NCBI RefSeq assembly: GCF_001632775.1
Contig: NZ_CP015249.1
Location: 1,964,686 to 2,028,685 of the forward strand
Reading direction: 5' to 3'
DNA length: 64,000 nucleotides
Source: Dokdonella koreensis DS-123
Lineage (GTDB): Bacteria; Pseudomonadota; Gammaproteobacteria; Xanthomonadales; Rhodanobacteraceae
Shown here: positions 1 to 8,742 of the stretch, piece by piece
Position numbering within the stretch: position 1 is the first letter of the stretch
Layout: each line of letters starts with the position of its first letter
Notes under the pieces: generated by a model
Told to the model about the DNA's origin: nothing
Databases searched by the model: none
Seen by the model: the letters and a program-made list of their open reading frames with translations, nothing else
Program-made: the position numbers and the translations under genes

Positions 1-44
1 TCACAGGGGCGCCGCCGTCTTCGTGCGGCGGGTGATGAAACAAA

Positions 45-76
45 CCCCGCTGCCCGCCTCCGGGCGGGCAGCGGCG
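45..76. terminator. GC-rich hairpin upstream of ihfB
   Basis: A perfect 12-bp stem (positions 47-58 with 63-74) closes a 4-base loop. On the plus strand no T-run follows, while on the minus strand the stem is followed by GGTTTGTTT. It probably marks the 3' end of whatever gene precedes the window (rpsA precedes ihfB in many gammaproteobacteria, which is inference here). No coding sequence is visible in positions 1-102. Confidence 0.4.
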
Positions 77-102
77 GCCCACAACTAGAACGTTCCGCGT
101 CG

Positions 103-411
103 ATGACCAAGTCGGAGTTGATTGAAGCGTTGGCCGCACGCCAGGTACACCTTGCGGCCAACGATGTGGAGCTGGCGGTCAAGAGCCTGCTCGAACAGAT
201 GAGCCAGGCGCTGGCCGACGGTGATCGTATCGAGATCCGCGGGTTCGGCAGCTTTTCGCTGCACTACCGCCCGCCGCGCATGGGGCGCAACCCCAAGACC
301 GGCGACGCGGTGGCGCTGCCGGGCAAGCATGTGCCGCATTTCAAGCCCGGCAAGGAATTGCGTGAGCGCGTCAATGAGTCGGCCAAGCCGTTGTTGCCGC
401 AGGGCGACTGA
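103..411 (+). CDS. ihfB: Integration host factor beta subunit
   Basis: This 102-residue protein is the beta subunit of IHF, the heterodimeric nucleoid protein that bends DNA at specific sites in transcription, recombination and CRISPR spacer integration. The whole HU/IHF fold is present: N-terminal helices ([11 protein letters not shown]), the GFGSF turn at residues 47-51, the minor-groove arm with RNPKTG at 62-67, and the C-terminal HFKPGKELR at 79-87. Length equals the usual 94-105 residues. The start is the only in-frame ATG before the conserved MTKSEL. lapA follows after 54 bp, as in many gammaproteobacteria. An IHF-like site is also present in the CRISPR leader of this window. Confidence 0.97.
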   Translation: MTKSELIEALAARQVHLAANDVELAVKSLLEQMSQALADGDRIEIRGFGSFSLHYRPPRMGRNPKTGDAVALPGKHVPHFKPGKELRERVNESAKPLLPQGD

Positions 412-465
412 ATCGCATAGCGGTCGGGCGGCGAAGGCCGCCGGCCGGTACCGGCAGGAGGGGCG

Positions 466-756
466 ATGCGCTCGGGCCTGACCGTTCTCCTGATCGTGCT
501 GTTCGCCGCGTTCGGCGCCGTGTTCGGCGCGCTCAACGGCGACCCGGTCACCGTGGACCTGTACTTCACGCAGGCGACGCTGCCCAAGGGCGCGGCGTTG
601 CTGACCGCCCTGGTGCTGGGCTGGCTTTCCGGCGGCTGCCTGGTCTGGTTCGCCCGCGGCCGCCGCGACCGGCGCCGTGCACGGGCGGCCGCGGCCCGGC
701 CGCAACCGGCCGCCCCCGCAGGCGGCGACGATGCCGCGGTATCCGGTGGTGCATGA
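466..756 (+). CDS. lapA: LapA-domain inner membrane protein
   Basis: A 96-residue protein of the LapA (YciS) family. It has two hydrophobic segments (about residues 4-24 and 40-62) separated by a short periplasmic loop (NGDPVTVDLYF), then a basic Ala/Pro/Arg-rich cytoplasmic tail (RGRRDRRRARAAAARP). In E. coli LapA is encoded with LapB and the pair acts on LPS assembly and LpxC turnover. Its TGA overlaps the lapB ATG by four bases (ATGA), which indicates translational coupling. A GGAGGGG ribosome site precedes the ATG. Confidence 0.9.
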   Translation: MRSGLTVLLIVLFAAFGAVFGALNGDPVTVDLYFTQATLPKGAALLTALVLGWLSGGCLVWFARGRRDRRRARAAAARPQPAAPAGGDDAAVSGGA

Positions 757-1925
757 ACGAACTGGCATTGCTGTTCCTGCTGCTGCCGGTCGCTGCGCTG
801 TCGGGCTGGCTGCTCGGCCGGCGCGGTAGCGAGCGCAGTTCCGGCGCGCGCGTCAACGAGCTTTCCACCAGCTACTTCCGCGGCCTCAACTACCTGCTCA
901 ACGAGCAGCAGGACAAGGCGATCGAGGTCTTCCTCAAGCTGGCCGAGATCAACCGCGACACGGTCGAGACGCACCTGGCGCTGGGCAACCTGTTCCGCCG
1001 GCGCGGTGAGGTGGAGCGGGCGATCCGCGTCCACCAGCACCTGATCGCACGGCCCAACCTCAGCGAGTCGGAGAAGACCGTCGCCCTGCTCGAGCTCGGC
1101 GAGGACTACATGCGCGCCGGCCTGCTCGACCGCGCCGAGACGCTGTTCAGCGACCTGGTCGCCATGGATGCCCTCGCGCCGTCGGCGCTGCGCCACCTGA
1201 TCGGCATCTACCAGCACGAGCGCGACTGGAACAAGGCGATCGAGCACGCACGCCGGCTGGAGAAGGCCAGCGGCGATTCGCAGGCGGCGATCGTCGCGCA
1301 GTTCTACTGCGAGCTGGCCGAGCAGGCGCGTGCGCAGGCGGACTGGGGCGCGGCGCTGGCCTATCTGGACCAGGCCGAGGGCGTCGAGGGGCGCTGCGTG
1401 CGCGCCAGCATCCTGCGCGGCCACATCGAGTCCGCGCGCGGCCACCTGCCCCAGGCGATCGGCGCGTTCGAGCGCGTCGCCGAGCAGGACGTGGACTACG
1501 TGCCGGAGATCCTGGCGCCGCTGCTGGACTGCTACGCGCGCGCGCAGCAGATGCAGCGCGCCGAGGCCTTCCTGCTCGAGATCAGCCAGCGCTACAAGGG
1601 CGTATCGCCGGTGCTGGCGCTGGCCAAGCTCTACGCCAGCACGCGCGGCGAGGCGGTCGCGATCGCCTACCTCAACCAGACGCTGCGCCAGCGTCCGTCG
1701 GTGCGCGCGCTGATCGCGCTGATCGACGTCAGCCTCGACCGCTCGCGCGGCGAGGCGCGCGAGAACCTGCTGCTGCTGCGCGACCTGGCCCGCAAGCTGC
1801 TCGAAGGCCAGGCGATGTACCGCTGCAACCGCTGCGGATTCGGCGCCAAGGCCCATCATTGGCAGTGCCCCAGCTGCAAGAGCTGGGAGTCGGTGCGGCC
1901 GATCCACGGCGTCGTCGGCGAGTAG
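753..1925 (+). CDS. lapB: LapB (YciM) LPS assembly regulator
   Basis: A 390-residue protein matching LapB/YciM (E. coli about 389). It has an N-terminal membrane anchor (LALLFLLLPVAALSGWLLG), then a run of TPR-type helical repeats, for example YFRGLNYLLNEQQDKAIEVF and the LALGNLFRRRGEVERAI unit. The C-terminal rubredoxin-like zinc ribbon shows two CxxC pairs (YRCNRCGFGAKAHHWQCPSC). In E. coli LapB presents LpxC to the FtsH protease and so limits lipid A synthesis. All four metal cysteines are present. It overlaps lapA by 4 bp and is followed 10 bp later by a sugar-1-phosphate transferase gene, so envelope polysaccharide genes continue downstream. Confidence 0.95.
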   Translation: MNELALLFLLLPVAALSGWLLGRRGSERSSGARVNELSTSYFRGLNYLLNEQQDKAIEVFLKLAEINRDTVETHLALGNLFRRRGEVERAIRVHQHLIARPNLSESEKTVALLELGEDYMRAGLLDRAETLFSDLVAMDALAPSALRHLIGIYQHERDWNKAIEHARRLEKASGDSQAAIVAQFYCELAEQARAQADWGAALAYLDQAEGVEGRCVRASILRGHIESARGHLPQAIGAFERVAEQDVDYVPEILAPLLDCYARAQQMQRAEAFLLEISQRYKGVSPVLALAKLYASTRGEAVAIAYLNQTLRQRPSVRALIALIDVSLDRSRGEARENLLLLRDLARKLLEGQAMYRCNRCGFGAKAHHWQCPSCKSWESVRPIHGVVGE

Positions 1926-1935
1926 GGCGGCAGGC

Positions 1936-3060
1936 ATGCCCGCACCCTGGACGACCGCCCCGGTGCTGGCCGCGCTGGCGTTCGCGCTGTCGGCGGCCCT
2001 GACCTACGCGAGCATCGGCTACGCCCGCCGCCGCCGGCTGATCGACCTGCCCGGGCAACGCCGCTCGCATGCCGCGCCGACGCCGCGCGGCGGCGGCGTG
2101 GCGATCGTGGTGGCGGTCCTGCTCTGCGTCGGCGTGCCGATCGCGCTGTGGAGTCCAGACCGCTGGCCGGTGGTGCTGGCAATCGTGCTGGTCGCCGCGA
2201 TCGGCTGGATCGACGACCACCGGCCGCTCGCGGCCGGCGTGCGCTTCGCGGTGCACTGGCTGGCCGCGCTGATCGTGTTCGCGCCGACGCTGCTGCAGTT
2301 CCTGGCGGCGCCCGGCGCGGCGATGGAGGCGTTTTCCGGCTCGTTCGGTGCGATCCTGGCCGCCTACCTGGTGGCCGGGCTCGTGGTCGGCCTGGTCATC
2401 GTCTGGAGCATCAACCTGCACAACTTCATGGACGGCATCGACGGCCTGCTGGCGGTGCAGGCGATCTTCGTGTTCGCCGTGCTGGCGGTCCTGCTCGGCC
2501 GCCACGGTGCGCCGGAGGCCGCGGCGGCAGCGGTGGTCATGGCGGCCGCCGTTGCCGGATTCGTGCCGTTCAACTTCCCGCACGCCCGGATCTTCATGGG
2601 CGACGTCGGCAGCGGCGTGCTCGGCCTGCTGATCGCCCTGGTCGGTTTCGCGCTCCTGGGGCAGGGCACGGCGGCGGTGGCCAGCGTCCTGATCGCCTGC
2701 TCGGCCTTCGTCGTCGACGCCACCGCCACCTTGCTCTCGCGCATGCTGCGGGGCCGGCGTTGGTATAGTGCGCACCGCGAGCACCTGTACCAATGGCTGG
2801 TACGCGCCGGTCGCAGCCATGCCCAGGTGGTGGGCCTCTACACCGGCTGGAACCTGTTCGTGGTGGTGCCGGTACTCTTCTGGATCAATCGCTTGCAGAA
2901 CATTCCTTCCTCAGCGCCTGAATTTGCGTCCGCGACCGCGCCGCTCGCGTCCGGGCCGGCGTTGCTGGCGCTCGGCGGCGTCTACGGGCTGGGCGCGACG
3001 CTGTGGTGGGCCGGCAAGCGCGGCTGCCTGCGGCAGGTCCGCCAGCGGGGACGGCGATGA
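1936..3060 (+). CDS. Undecaprenyl-phosphate sugar-phosphate transferase (WbpL/WecA-like, GT4)
   Basis: A 374-residue polytopic membrane protein of the MraY/WecA/WbpL superfamily, which transfers a sugar-1-phosphate from a UDP-sugar to undecaprenyl phosphate to start O-antigen or related glycan synthesis. Signature motifs are RSHAAPTPRGGG (43-54), WIDDHRPLAAGVRF (91-104), INLHNFMDGIDG (159-170, the catalytic/Mg loop), ARIFMGDVGSG (217-227) and the cytoplasmic YSAHREHLYQ (277-286, sugar recognition). About ten hydrophobic segments are visible. It sits directly before a WbpM-like dehydratase with ATGA overlap. WbpL is the closer parallel because of that neighbour, but the sugar cannot be read from sequence alone. 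Confidence 0.88.
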   Translation: MPAPWTTAPVLAALAFALSAALTYASIGYARRRRLIDLPGQRRSHAAPTPRGGGVAIVVAVLLCVGVPIALWSPDRWPVVLAIVLVAAIGWIDDHRPLAAGVRFAVHWLAALIVFAPTLLQFLAAPGAAMEAFSGSFGAILAAYLVAGLVVGLVIVWSINLHNFMDGIDGLLAVQAIFVFAVLAVLLGRHGAPEAAAAAVVMAAAVAGFVPFNFPHARIFMGDVGSGVLGLLIALVGFALLGQGTAAVASVLIACSAFVVDATATLLSRMLRGRRWYSAHREHLYQWLVRAGRSHAQVVGLYTGWNLFVVVPVLFWINRLQNIPSSAPEFASATAPLASGPALLALGGVYGLGATLWWAGKRGCLRQVRQRGRR

Positions 3061-4946
3061 CGCCGCGCAACGTGATGCTGGCGATCCACCCGCGCCTGGC
3101 CGTGGTCCTGCACGACCTGGCGATGGTATGGCTGGCCTGGCTGGCGGCCAACCTGGCCCGCTACTCGCTGCTGGCCGAACCGCCGCAGATCGGCTGGCTG
3201 ACGCCGGAAGTGGGCCTGGTGCTGTTCGCGCAGGGCGCCGTGTTCTGGCTGACCGGCCTCTACAAGGGGCTGTGGCGCTTCGCCAGCCTGCCGGACCTCT
3301 GGAACATCGCGCGCGCCAGCGTGCTCGGCGCGCTCGCCGCGGCCCTGGTCCTGTTCTTCTACAACCGCCTCGACAGCGTGCCGCGCGCCGTACTGGTGAT
3401 CTATCCGCTGGTGCTGTCGGTGCTGCTGGGCGGGCCGCGGCTGCTGTACCGCTACTGGAAGGACAGCCATCTGGATTTCGGCAGCGGGCGTTCGGCGCAG
3501 CGCGTGCTGGTGCTCGGGGCCGGGCGCGCCGGCGCCGCCCTGGTGCGCGACCTGCTGCACGAGAACCGCTACCGGCCGGTCGGCGTGCTCGACGACGACA
3601 CCAAGCTGCGTGGCGGTCGCGTCCACGGCGTGCCGGTGCTCGGCGGGCTGGCCGACCTGCAGGTGCTGGCGCGCGAGACCGCGGCGCAGATGCTGCTGAT
3701 CGCGATGCCGTCGGCGACCAATGCGCAGATGCGACGGGTCGTGGGCTTCTGTGAGGACACCGGCCTGCCGTTCCGCACGGTGCCGCGCCTGGAGGACATC
3801 GTCGCCGGCCGCTCCAGCTTCAACGAACTCAAGGAAGTCGCGATCGAGGACCTGCTCGGCCGCGACCCGGTCCAGCTCGACTGGACCGCGATCCGCACCG
3901 GCATTTCCGGCAAGCGCGTGCTGGTCACCGGCGGCGGCGGGTCGATCGGCTCGGAGCTGTGCCGGCAGGTGGCGCGGCTGGGTGCCGGTACGCTGACGAT
4001 CATCGAGCAGTCCGAGTACAACCTCTACCGGATCGAGCAGGAGCTGCGGCGGGAGTACCCGGACCTGCTGCTGGACCCGCGCGTCGGTGACTGCGGCGAC
4101 GCGATCGCCTGCGAGCGCGCGTTCGCCAGTGCGCGGCCGGAGGTGGTCTTCCACGCCGCCGCCTACAAGCACGTGCCGCTGCTGCAGGGGCAGGTGCGCG
4201 AGGCCTTCCGCAACAACGTGCTGGCGACCCAGGTCGTCGCCGAGGCGGCCGACCGGCACGGCGCCGGCAGCTTCGTGCTGATCTCGACCGACAAGGCGGT
4301 CAACCCGTCGAGCGTGATGGGCGCCTGCAAGCGCGTGGCGGAGTTGTTCTGCCAGAACTTCGCGGCACAGTCGCGCACGCGCTTCATCACGGTGCGGTTC
4401 GGCAACGTGCTCGATTCGGCCGGTTCGGTGGTGCCGCTGTTCCGCGAGCAGATCCGCGCGGGCGGCCCGCTGACGGTGACGCACCCGGAGATCTCGCGCT
4501 ACTTCATGACGATTCCCGAAGCCGCGCAGCTGATCCTGCAGGCCTGCGTACTCGGCCGCGGCGGCGAGATCTTCGCGCTGGACATGGGCGAGCCGGTGCA
4601 GGTGCGCTACCTGGCCGAACAGATGATCCGCCTGGCCGGCAAGCAGCCCGGCCGCGACATCGGCATCGTCTTCACCGGCCTGCGCCCCGGCGAGAAGCTG
4701 TTCGAGGAACTGTTCCATCCGCACGAGAACTACCAGCAGACCGCCCACGCCAAGATCTTCCTGGCGCAGCCGCGGCTGATGGCCTGGGGCCTGCTGCAGA
4801 GCCAGTTGCGCCAGGGCGCGACCGCCTGCCGCGACTACGACGAGGAGGCGCTGCGCCGCCTGCTCGATGCGCTCCTGCCGGAGTTCGCCGCGCGCCCGCC
4901 CGCGGGCGACGCGCAGGTGCTGGCGCTCGGCGAGCGCGGCCCTTGA
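3057..4946 (+). CDS. WbpM/CapD-type nucleotide-sugar 4,6-dehydratase, membrane anchored
   Basis: A 629-residue protein of the FlaA1/CapD/WbpM family. It converts UDP-GlcNAc to a 4-keto-6-deoxy sugar for O-antigen or capsule precursors. Four N-terminal membrane segments lead into a first Rossmann-like domain (VLVLGAGRAG near residue 150). The second, catalytic domain has VLVTGGGGSIGSEL near 287-300. The active site reads STDKAVNPSSVMGACK (410-425), with Met421 in place of the usual SDR tyrosine and Lys425 retained. This is the SMK triad described for WbpM-type enzymes. I chose the ATG at 3057 because it overlaps the previous stop (ATGA) and matches family length. An upstream ATG at 3003 lies inside the preceding gene. 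Confidence 0.9.
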   Translation: MTPRNVMLAIHPRLAVVLHDLAMVWLAWLAANLARYSLLAEPPQIGWLTPEVGLVLFAQGAVFWLTGLYKGLWRFASLPDLWNIARASVLGALAAALVLFFYNRLDSVPRAVLVIYPLVLSVLLGGPRLLYRYWKDSHLDFGSGRSAQRVLVLGAGRAGAALVRDLLHENRYRPVGVLDDDTKLRGGRVHGVPVLGGLADLQVLARETAAQMLLIAMPSATNAQMRRVVGFCEDTGLPFRTVPRLEDIVAGRSSFNELKEVAIEDLLGRDPVQLDWTAIRTGISGKRVLVTGGGGSIGSELCRQVARLGAGTLTIIEQSEYNLYRIEQELRREYPDLLLDPRVGDCGDAIACERAFASARPEVVFHAAAYKHVPLLQGQVREAFRNNVLATQVVAEAADRHGAGSFVLISTDKAVNPSSVMGACKRVAELFCQNFAAQSRTRFITVRFGNVLDSAGSVVPLFREQIRAGGPLTVTHPEISRYFMTIPEAAQLILQACVLGRGGEIFALDMGEPVQVRYLAEQMIRLAGKQPGRDIGIVFTGLRPGEKLFEELFHPHENYQQTAHAKIFLAQPRLMAWGLLQSQLRQGATACRDYDEEALRRLLDALLPEFAARPPAGDAQVLALGERGP

Positions 4947-5065
4947 GCGTGGCCTGGCGACGCCGGCCTCCCGCGAGCGCGGCACCGACGCGCCGCAGGG
5001 CCCGCCGCGTGCGGCGATCCGCACCTTCCGGTTTCGCATCTTCACCTTCCGTTTGAGGACATCCC

Positions 5066-5938
5066 GTGAGCTCTAGCCGCCTGCGCAAGGTCGTCTTTCC
5101 GGTCGCCGGCCTCGGTACCCGGTTCCTGCCCGCCACCAAGGTGGTCGCCAAGGAGATGCTGCCGGTCCTGGACCGGCCGCTGATCCAGTACGCGGTCGAC
5201 GAGGCCGTCGACGCCGGCGCCGACACGCTGATCTTCGTCACCAACCGCTACAAGCACGCGATCGCCGACTATTTCGACAAGGCCTACGAGCTGGAAGCCA
5301 AGCTGGCCCAGTCCGGCAAGGACGAGCTGCTCGCGCTGGTGCAGGGCACCCTGCCGCGCAACGTGCGCTGCGTGTTCGTGACCCAGCCCGAGGCGCTCGG
5401 CCTGGGGCATGCCGTGCTCTGCGCGCGCCCGGTGGTCGGCGACGAGCCGTTCGGCGTGGTCCTGGCCGACGACCTGATCTGGAACCGTGGCGCCGGCGCG
5501 CTGCGCCAGATGGCCGAGGTGGCCGCGCGCGAGGACGCCGGCGTGCTGGCGGTGGAGGAAGTGCCGCGCGAGCAGACCCACAAGTACGGCATCGTCGATG
5601 CCGAGCCGCTCTCCGAGCGGGCGGCGCGGGTGCGCCTGGTGGTCGAGAAACCCAAGCCCGAGGTGGCGCCGTCGAACCTGGCGATCGTCGGCCGCTACGT
5701 GCTGCCCGGCCGCATCTTCGAGCTGCTCGAGCGCACGCGCCCCGGCGCCGGCGGCGAGATCCAGCTGACCGACGCGATCGAGGCGCTGCTGCAGGAGCGG
5801 CCGGTGCTCGCGTACCGCTTCGAGGGCCGGCGGTTCGACTGCGGCAACAAGCTGGGCCTGGTCCAGGCCACGCTGCACATGGCGCTGGAGGACCCGCAGA
5901 TCGCGGCAGCCACGCGCGCCTTCGTCGACACGCTCTGA
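5066..5938 (+). CDS. galU: UTP-glucose-1-phosphate uridylyltransferase
   Basis: A 290-residue GalU (E. coli 302) that makes UDP-glucose from glucose-1-phosphate and UTP, feeding LPS, glycan and trehalose pathways. Visible hallmarks are the nucleotide-binding GLGTRFLPATK (15-25), KEMLP (29-33), the DDLIW metal/substrate loop and VEKPKPEVAPSNLAIVGRY. The start is GTG at 5066, preceded by TTGAGGAC as a weak ribosome site. No in-frame ATG fits the conserved N-terminus. It follows the dehydratase after 119 bp, keeping the sugar-nucleotide theme. Confidence 0.95.
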   Translation: MSSSRLRKVVFPVAGLGTRFLPATKVVAKEMLPVLDRPLIQYAVDEAVDAGADTLIFVTNRYKHAIADYFDKAYELEAKLAQSGKDELLALVQGTLPRNVRCVFVTQPEALGLGHAVLCARPVVGDEPFGVVLADDLIWNRGAGALRQMAEVAAREDAGVLAVEEVPREQTHKYGIVDAEPLSERAARVRLVVEKPKPEVAPSNLAIVGRYVLPGRIFELLERTRPGAGGEIQLTDAIEALLQERPVLAYRFEGRRFDCGNKLGLVQATLHMALEDPQIAAATRAFVDTL

Positions 5939-6020
5939 CCCGCCGGCGGTCGCGGCGCGGCCGGTCGGACCGGTGCCGTGCCGCATCCGGCGCTGGCGAT
6001 CTTCCCGGGAGCCCTCGGCC

Positions 6021-7187
6021 ATGGACCTGAGCTACATCCTCAACCACCTCGGCGAGGACCGCGCCAGCTACCACGGCGCGGTGGCGCCGCCGCTGGTGCA
6101 ATCCTCGATCTTCGCGTTCCCGAGCGTCGCGGACATGCGGGCCGGTTTCCGCGACGAGTACGCGCAGCACATGTACACGCGCGGCAACAACCCGACCGTG
6201 GCGATGCTGCGGCGCAAGCTGGCGGCGCTGGAAGGCGCCGAGGACTGCCTGGTCTTCGGCAGCGGCGCCGCGGCGATGGCTGCCGGCGTGATCGCCTGCG
6301 TCGGGCAGGGCGACCACGTGGTCTGCGTGGCCCGGCCGTACAGCTGGACGCGCAGCCTGCTGCAGGATTTCCTGCCACGGTTCGGCGTCGGCGCCAGTTT
6401 CGTCGACGGGACCGACAGCGCGGCCTTCGAGGCGGCGCTGACGCCGCGCACGCGCCTGATCGTGCTGGAAAGCCCCAACTCGATGACGTTCGAGCAGCAG
6501 GACCTGGCCGCGGTCGCGGCGCTGGCCCGCCGGCACGGCATCCGCACGCTGTGCGACAACAGCCACGCCACGCCGCTGAACCAGTCGCCGATCGCGCTCG
6601 GCATCGACCTGGTCGCCCATTCGGCGACCAAGTACCTCAACGGCCACAGCGACGTGGTCGCCGGCGCGCTGTGCGGCGAGGCGGCCCTGCTGCGCGCCGT
6701 GTTCAAGGGGCCGTACATGACCCTCGGCGCCATCCTGTCGCCGCACGACGCCTGGCTGCTGCTGCGGGGCCTGAGGACGCTGGAGATCCGCATGCAGCGC
6801 GTCGCCGCCAGCACGCGCGAGGTGCTGGCCTGGCTCGAGAGGCAGCCGCGCATCCGGCGCGTGTGGTCGCCGCAGGCCGCGGACAATCCGCAGCTGGGCT
6901 TGAGCGAGCGCCAGCTGCGCGGCGCCAGCGGCCTGGTCACGATCGACCTGGACGCCGCCGACGTGGCGGCCGTGGAGCGGTTCTGCGACGGCCTGGAACG
7001 GTTCCTGATGACCGTTTCCTGGGGCGGCTACGAGTCGCTGGCGTTCCCGGTCTGTGCGGTCTTCCCGCCCGGCGCGCCGCTGCGGCCGGCGGCCGGGCTG
7101 CCGCTCAGCCTGGTCCGCCTGTCGATCGGTCTGGAAGACCCCGGCATCCTGATCGCCGATCTCGAACAGGCGCTGACGCGGCTTTGA
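6021..7187 (+). CDS. Cystathionine gamma-synthase/beta-lyase family PLP enzyme
   Basis: A 388-residue PLP enzyme of the Cys/Met-metabolism (trans-sulfuration) family. It shows YTRGNNPT (52-59), the SGAAAM turn (81-86), and the Schiff-base lysine in HSATKYLNGHSD (Lys204). The C-terminal half is complete (MTVSWGGYESLAFP). Members include cystathionine gamma-synthase, beta-lyase and methionine gamma-lyase. Substrate cannot be assigned, but the WGGYESL element is often seen in beta-lyase-like enzymes. The ATG at 6021 is preceded by GGGAG and gives the conserved MDLSYILNHLGEDR start. An upstream ATG at 5973 would add a basic non-conserved tail. Confidence 0.85.
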   Translation: MDLSYILNHLGEDRASYHGAVAPPLVQSSIFAFPSVADMRAGFRDEYAQHMYTRGNNPTVAMLRRKLAALEGAEDCLVFGSGAAAMAAGVIACVGQGDHVVCVARPYSWTRSLLQDFLPRFGVGASFVDGTDSAAFEAALTPRTRLIVLESPNSMTFEQQDLAAVAALARRHGIRTLCDNSHATPLNQSPIALGIDLVAHSATKYLNGHSDVVAGALCGEAALLRAVFKGPYMTLGAILSPHDAWLLLRGLRTLEIRMQRVAASTREVLAWLERQPRIRRVWSPQAADNPQLGLSERQLRGASGLVTIDLDAADVAAVERFCDGLERFLMTVSWGGYESLAFPVCAVFPPGAPLRPAAGLPLSLVRLSIGLEDPGILIADLEQALTRL

Positions 7188-7195
7188 AAGCCGAT

Positions 7196-7224
7196 TCGAC
7201 AAGACCGCCGCGGCCGGCTATAAA
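7196..7224 (+). promoter_or_regulatory. Sigma-70 type promoter for rng
   Basis: TCGACA (7196-7201, 5/6 to the -35 consensus), 17 bp, then TATAAA (7219-7224, 5/6 to the -10 consensus). This is an A+T-rich patch between the PLP gene and rng, giving an expected 5' leader of about 25 nt. Confidence 0.6.
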
Positions 7225-7254
7225 TCCGTTCAATATTCTCTCCTAACTCCTTTT

Positions 7255-8733
7255 GTGTCCGAAGAAATCCTCATCAACGTGACGCCCCGCGAGACCCGTG
7301 TGGCCCTGGTCGAGAACGGCATGTTGCAGGAGGTGCTGGTCGAGCGGTCGAGCCGGCGCGGCTACGTCGGCAACATCTACAAGGGCCGCATCAGCCGCGT
7401 CATGCCGGGCATGCAGGCGGCCTTCGTCGAGGTGGGGCTGCAGCGCACCGCCTTCCTGCACGCCTCGGACATCGTCCGGCCGTCGCTGCCGATCGTCGCC
7501 GACAACGGCGACCTGCTGCCGCCGCTGCCGCCGCCGATCGGCGAGCTGGTGCGCGAAGGGCAGGAGGTCATCGTCCAGATCGTCAAGGACCCGATCGGCA
7601 CCAAGGGCGCGCGCCTGACCACGCATCTTTCGATTCCTTCGCGCTACCTGGTCCTGCTGCCGTACAGCAAGGTGCTGGGCGTGTCCGCACGGATCGAGGT
7701 CGAGGAGGAGCGCGCGCGCCTGAAGGAAATGCTGGCCGGCCTGGTCGGCGAGAGTCCGCTCGGCTACATCGTGCGCACCAACGCCGAAGGCCAGGCCGGC
7801 GAATCGCTGGCCGAGGACGTGGCCTACCTCGGGCGGCTGTGGGCCGCGGTGCAGGACAGCGCGGCCAAGGCGCGCGTGGGCGAATGCGTCTACGAGGACC
7901 TGGCCCTGGCGCAGCGCGCGTTGCGCGACCTGATGCGGCCCTCGATCGAGAAGGTCCGCATCGACTCGCGCGAGACGCTCGAGCGCGCCCAGCGCTTCGT
8001 CGCCCAGTTCATGCCGGAGCTGGCCGAGCGGGTGGAACATTACCCGGGCGAGCGGCCGATCTTCGACCTCTACGGCGTCGAGGACGAGATCCAGAAGGCG
8101 CTGCGCAAGGAGGTGCCGCTCAAGTCCGGCGGCTATCTGATCGTCGACCAGACCGAGGCGATGACCACGATCGACGTCAACACCGGTGCCTTCCTCGGCA
8201 GCCGCAACCTCGAGGAAACGGTGTTCCGCACCAACCTGGAGGCGGCCCAGGCCGCGGCGCGGCAGCTGCGCCTGCGCAACCTCGGCGGCATCATCATCAT
8301 CGACTTCATCGACATGACCGATGAGGAGCACAAGCGCCAGGTGATCCGCCTGCTGGAGAAGGCGCTGGCGCGCGACCATGCCAAGACGACGGTCTACGAG
8401 ATGTCCGAGCTCGGCCTGGTCGAGATGACGCGCAAGCGCACCACCGAGAGCCTGGAACGGCAGCTGTGCGAGCCGTGCCCGGCCTGTGCCGGCCGCGGCA
8501 GCCTCAAGACCGCCGAGACCGTCACTTACGAGATCTTCCGCGAGATCACCCGCGCGGTGCGCCAGTTCGAGGCGGCCAAGCTGCTGGTGCTGGCCGCGCC
8601 GAAGGTCGTCGGCCGCATCCTCGACGAGGAAGGCGCGGCAGTGGCGGAGCTGGAGGAATTCATCGGCAAGACGATCCGCTTCCAGGCCGAGGAGCACTAC
8701 TCGCAGGAGCAGTACGATGTCGTACTGCTCTGA
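7255..8733 (+). CDS. rng: Ribonuclease G
   Basis: A 492-residue RNase G (E. coli 489), the RNase E-family endonuclease that trims the 5' end of 16S rRNA and some mRNAs. It begins MSEEILINVTPRETRVALVENG, followed by an S1-type domain (GYVGNIYKGRISRVMPGMQAAFVEVG). The catalytic DNase-I-like subdomain carries Asp307 (IDVNTG) and Asp350 (IDFIDM), with the same 43-residue spacing as the metal aspartates of the E. coli enzyme. A CPAC zinc-link follows. The start is GTG at 7255 with no clear Shine-Dalgarno sequence (CTCCTTTT precedes it), which may keep translation low. It has its own promoter just upstream and leads into yhdP. Confidence 0.96.
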   Translation: MSEEILINVTPRETRVALVENGMLQEVLVERSSRRGYVGNIYKGRISRVMPGMQAAFVEVGLQRTAFLHASDIVRPSLPIVADNGDLLPPLPPPIGELVREGQEVIVQIVKDPIGTKGARLTTHLSIPSRYLVLLPYSKVLGVSARIEVEEERARLKEMLAGLVGESPLGYIVRTNAEGQAGESLAEDVAYLGRLWAAVQDSAAKARVGECVYEDLALAQRALRDLMRPSIEKVRIDSRETLERAQRFVAQFMPELAERVEHYPGERPIFDLYGVEDEIQKALRKEVPLKSGGYLIVDQTEAMTTIDVNTGAFLGSRNLEETVFRTNLEAAQAAARQLRLRNLGGIIIIDFIDMTDEEHKRQVIRLLEKALARDHAKTTVYEMSELGLVEMTRKRTTESLERQLCEPCPACAGRGSLKTAETVTYEIFREITRAVRQFEAAKLLVLAAPKVVGRILDEEGAAVAELEEFIGKTIRFQAEEHYSQEQYDVVLL

Positions 8734-8742
8734 CCGGCCGGC

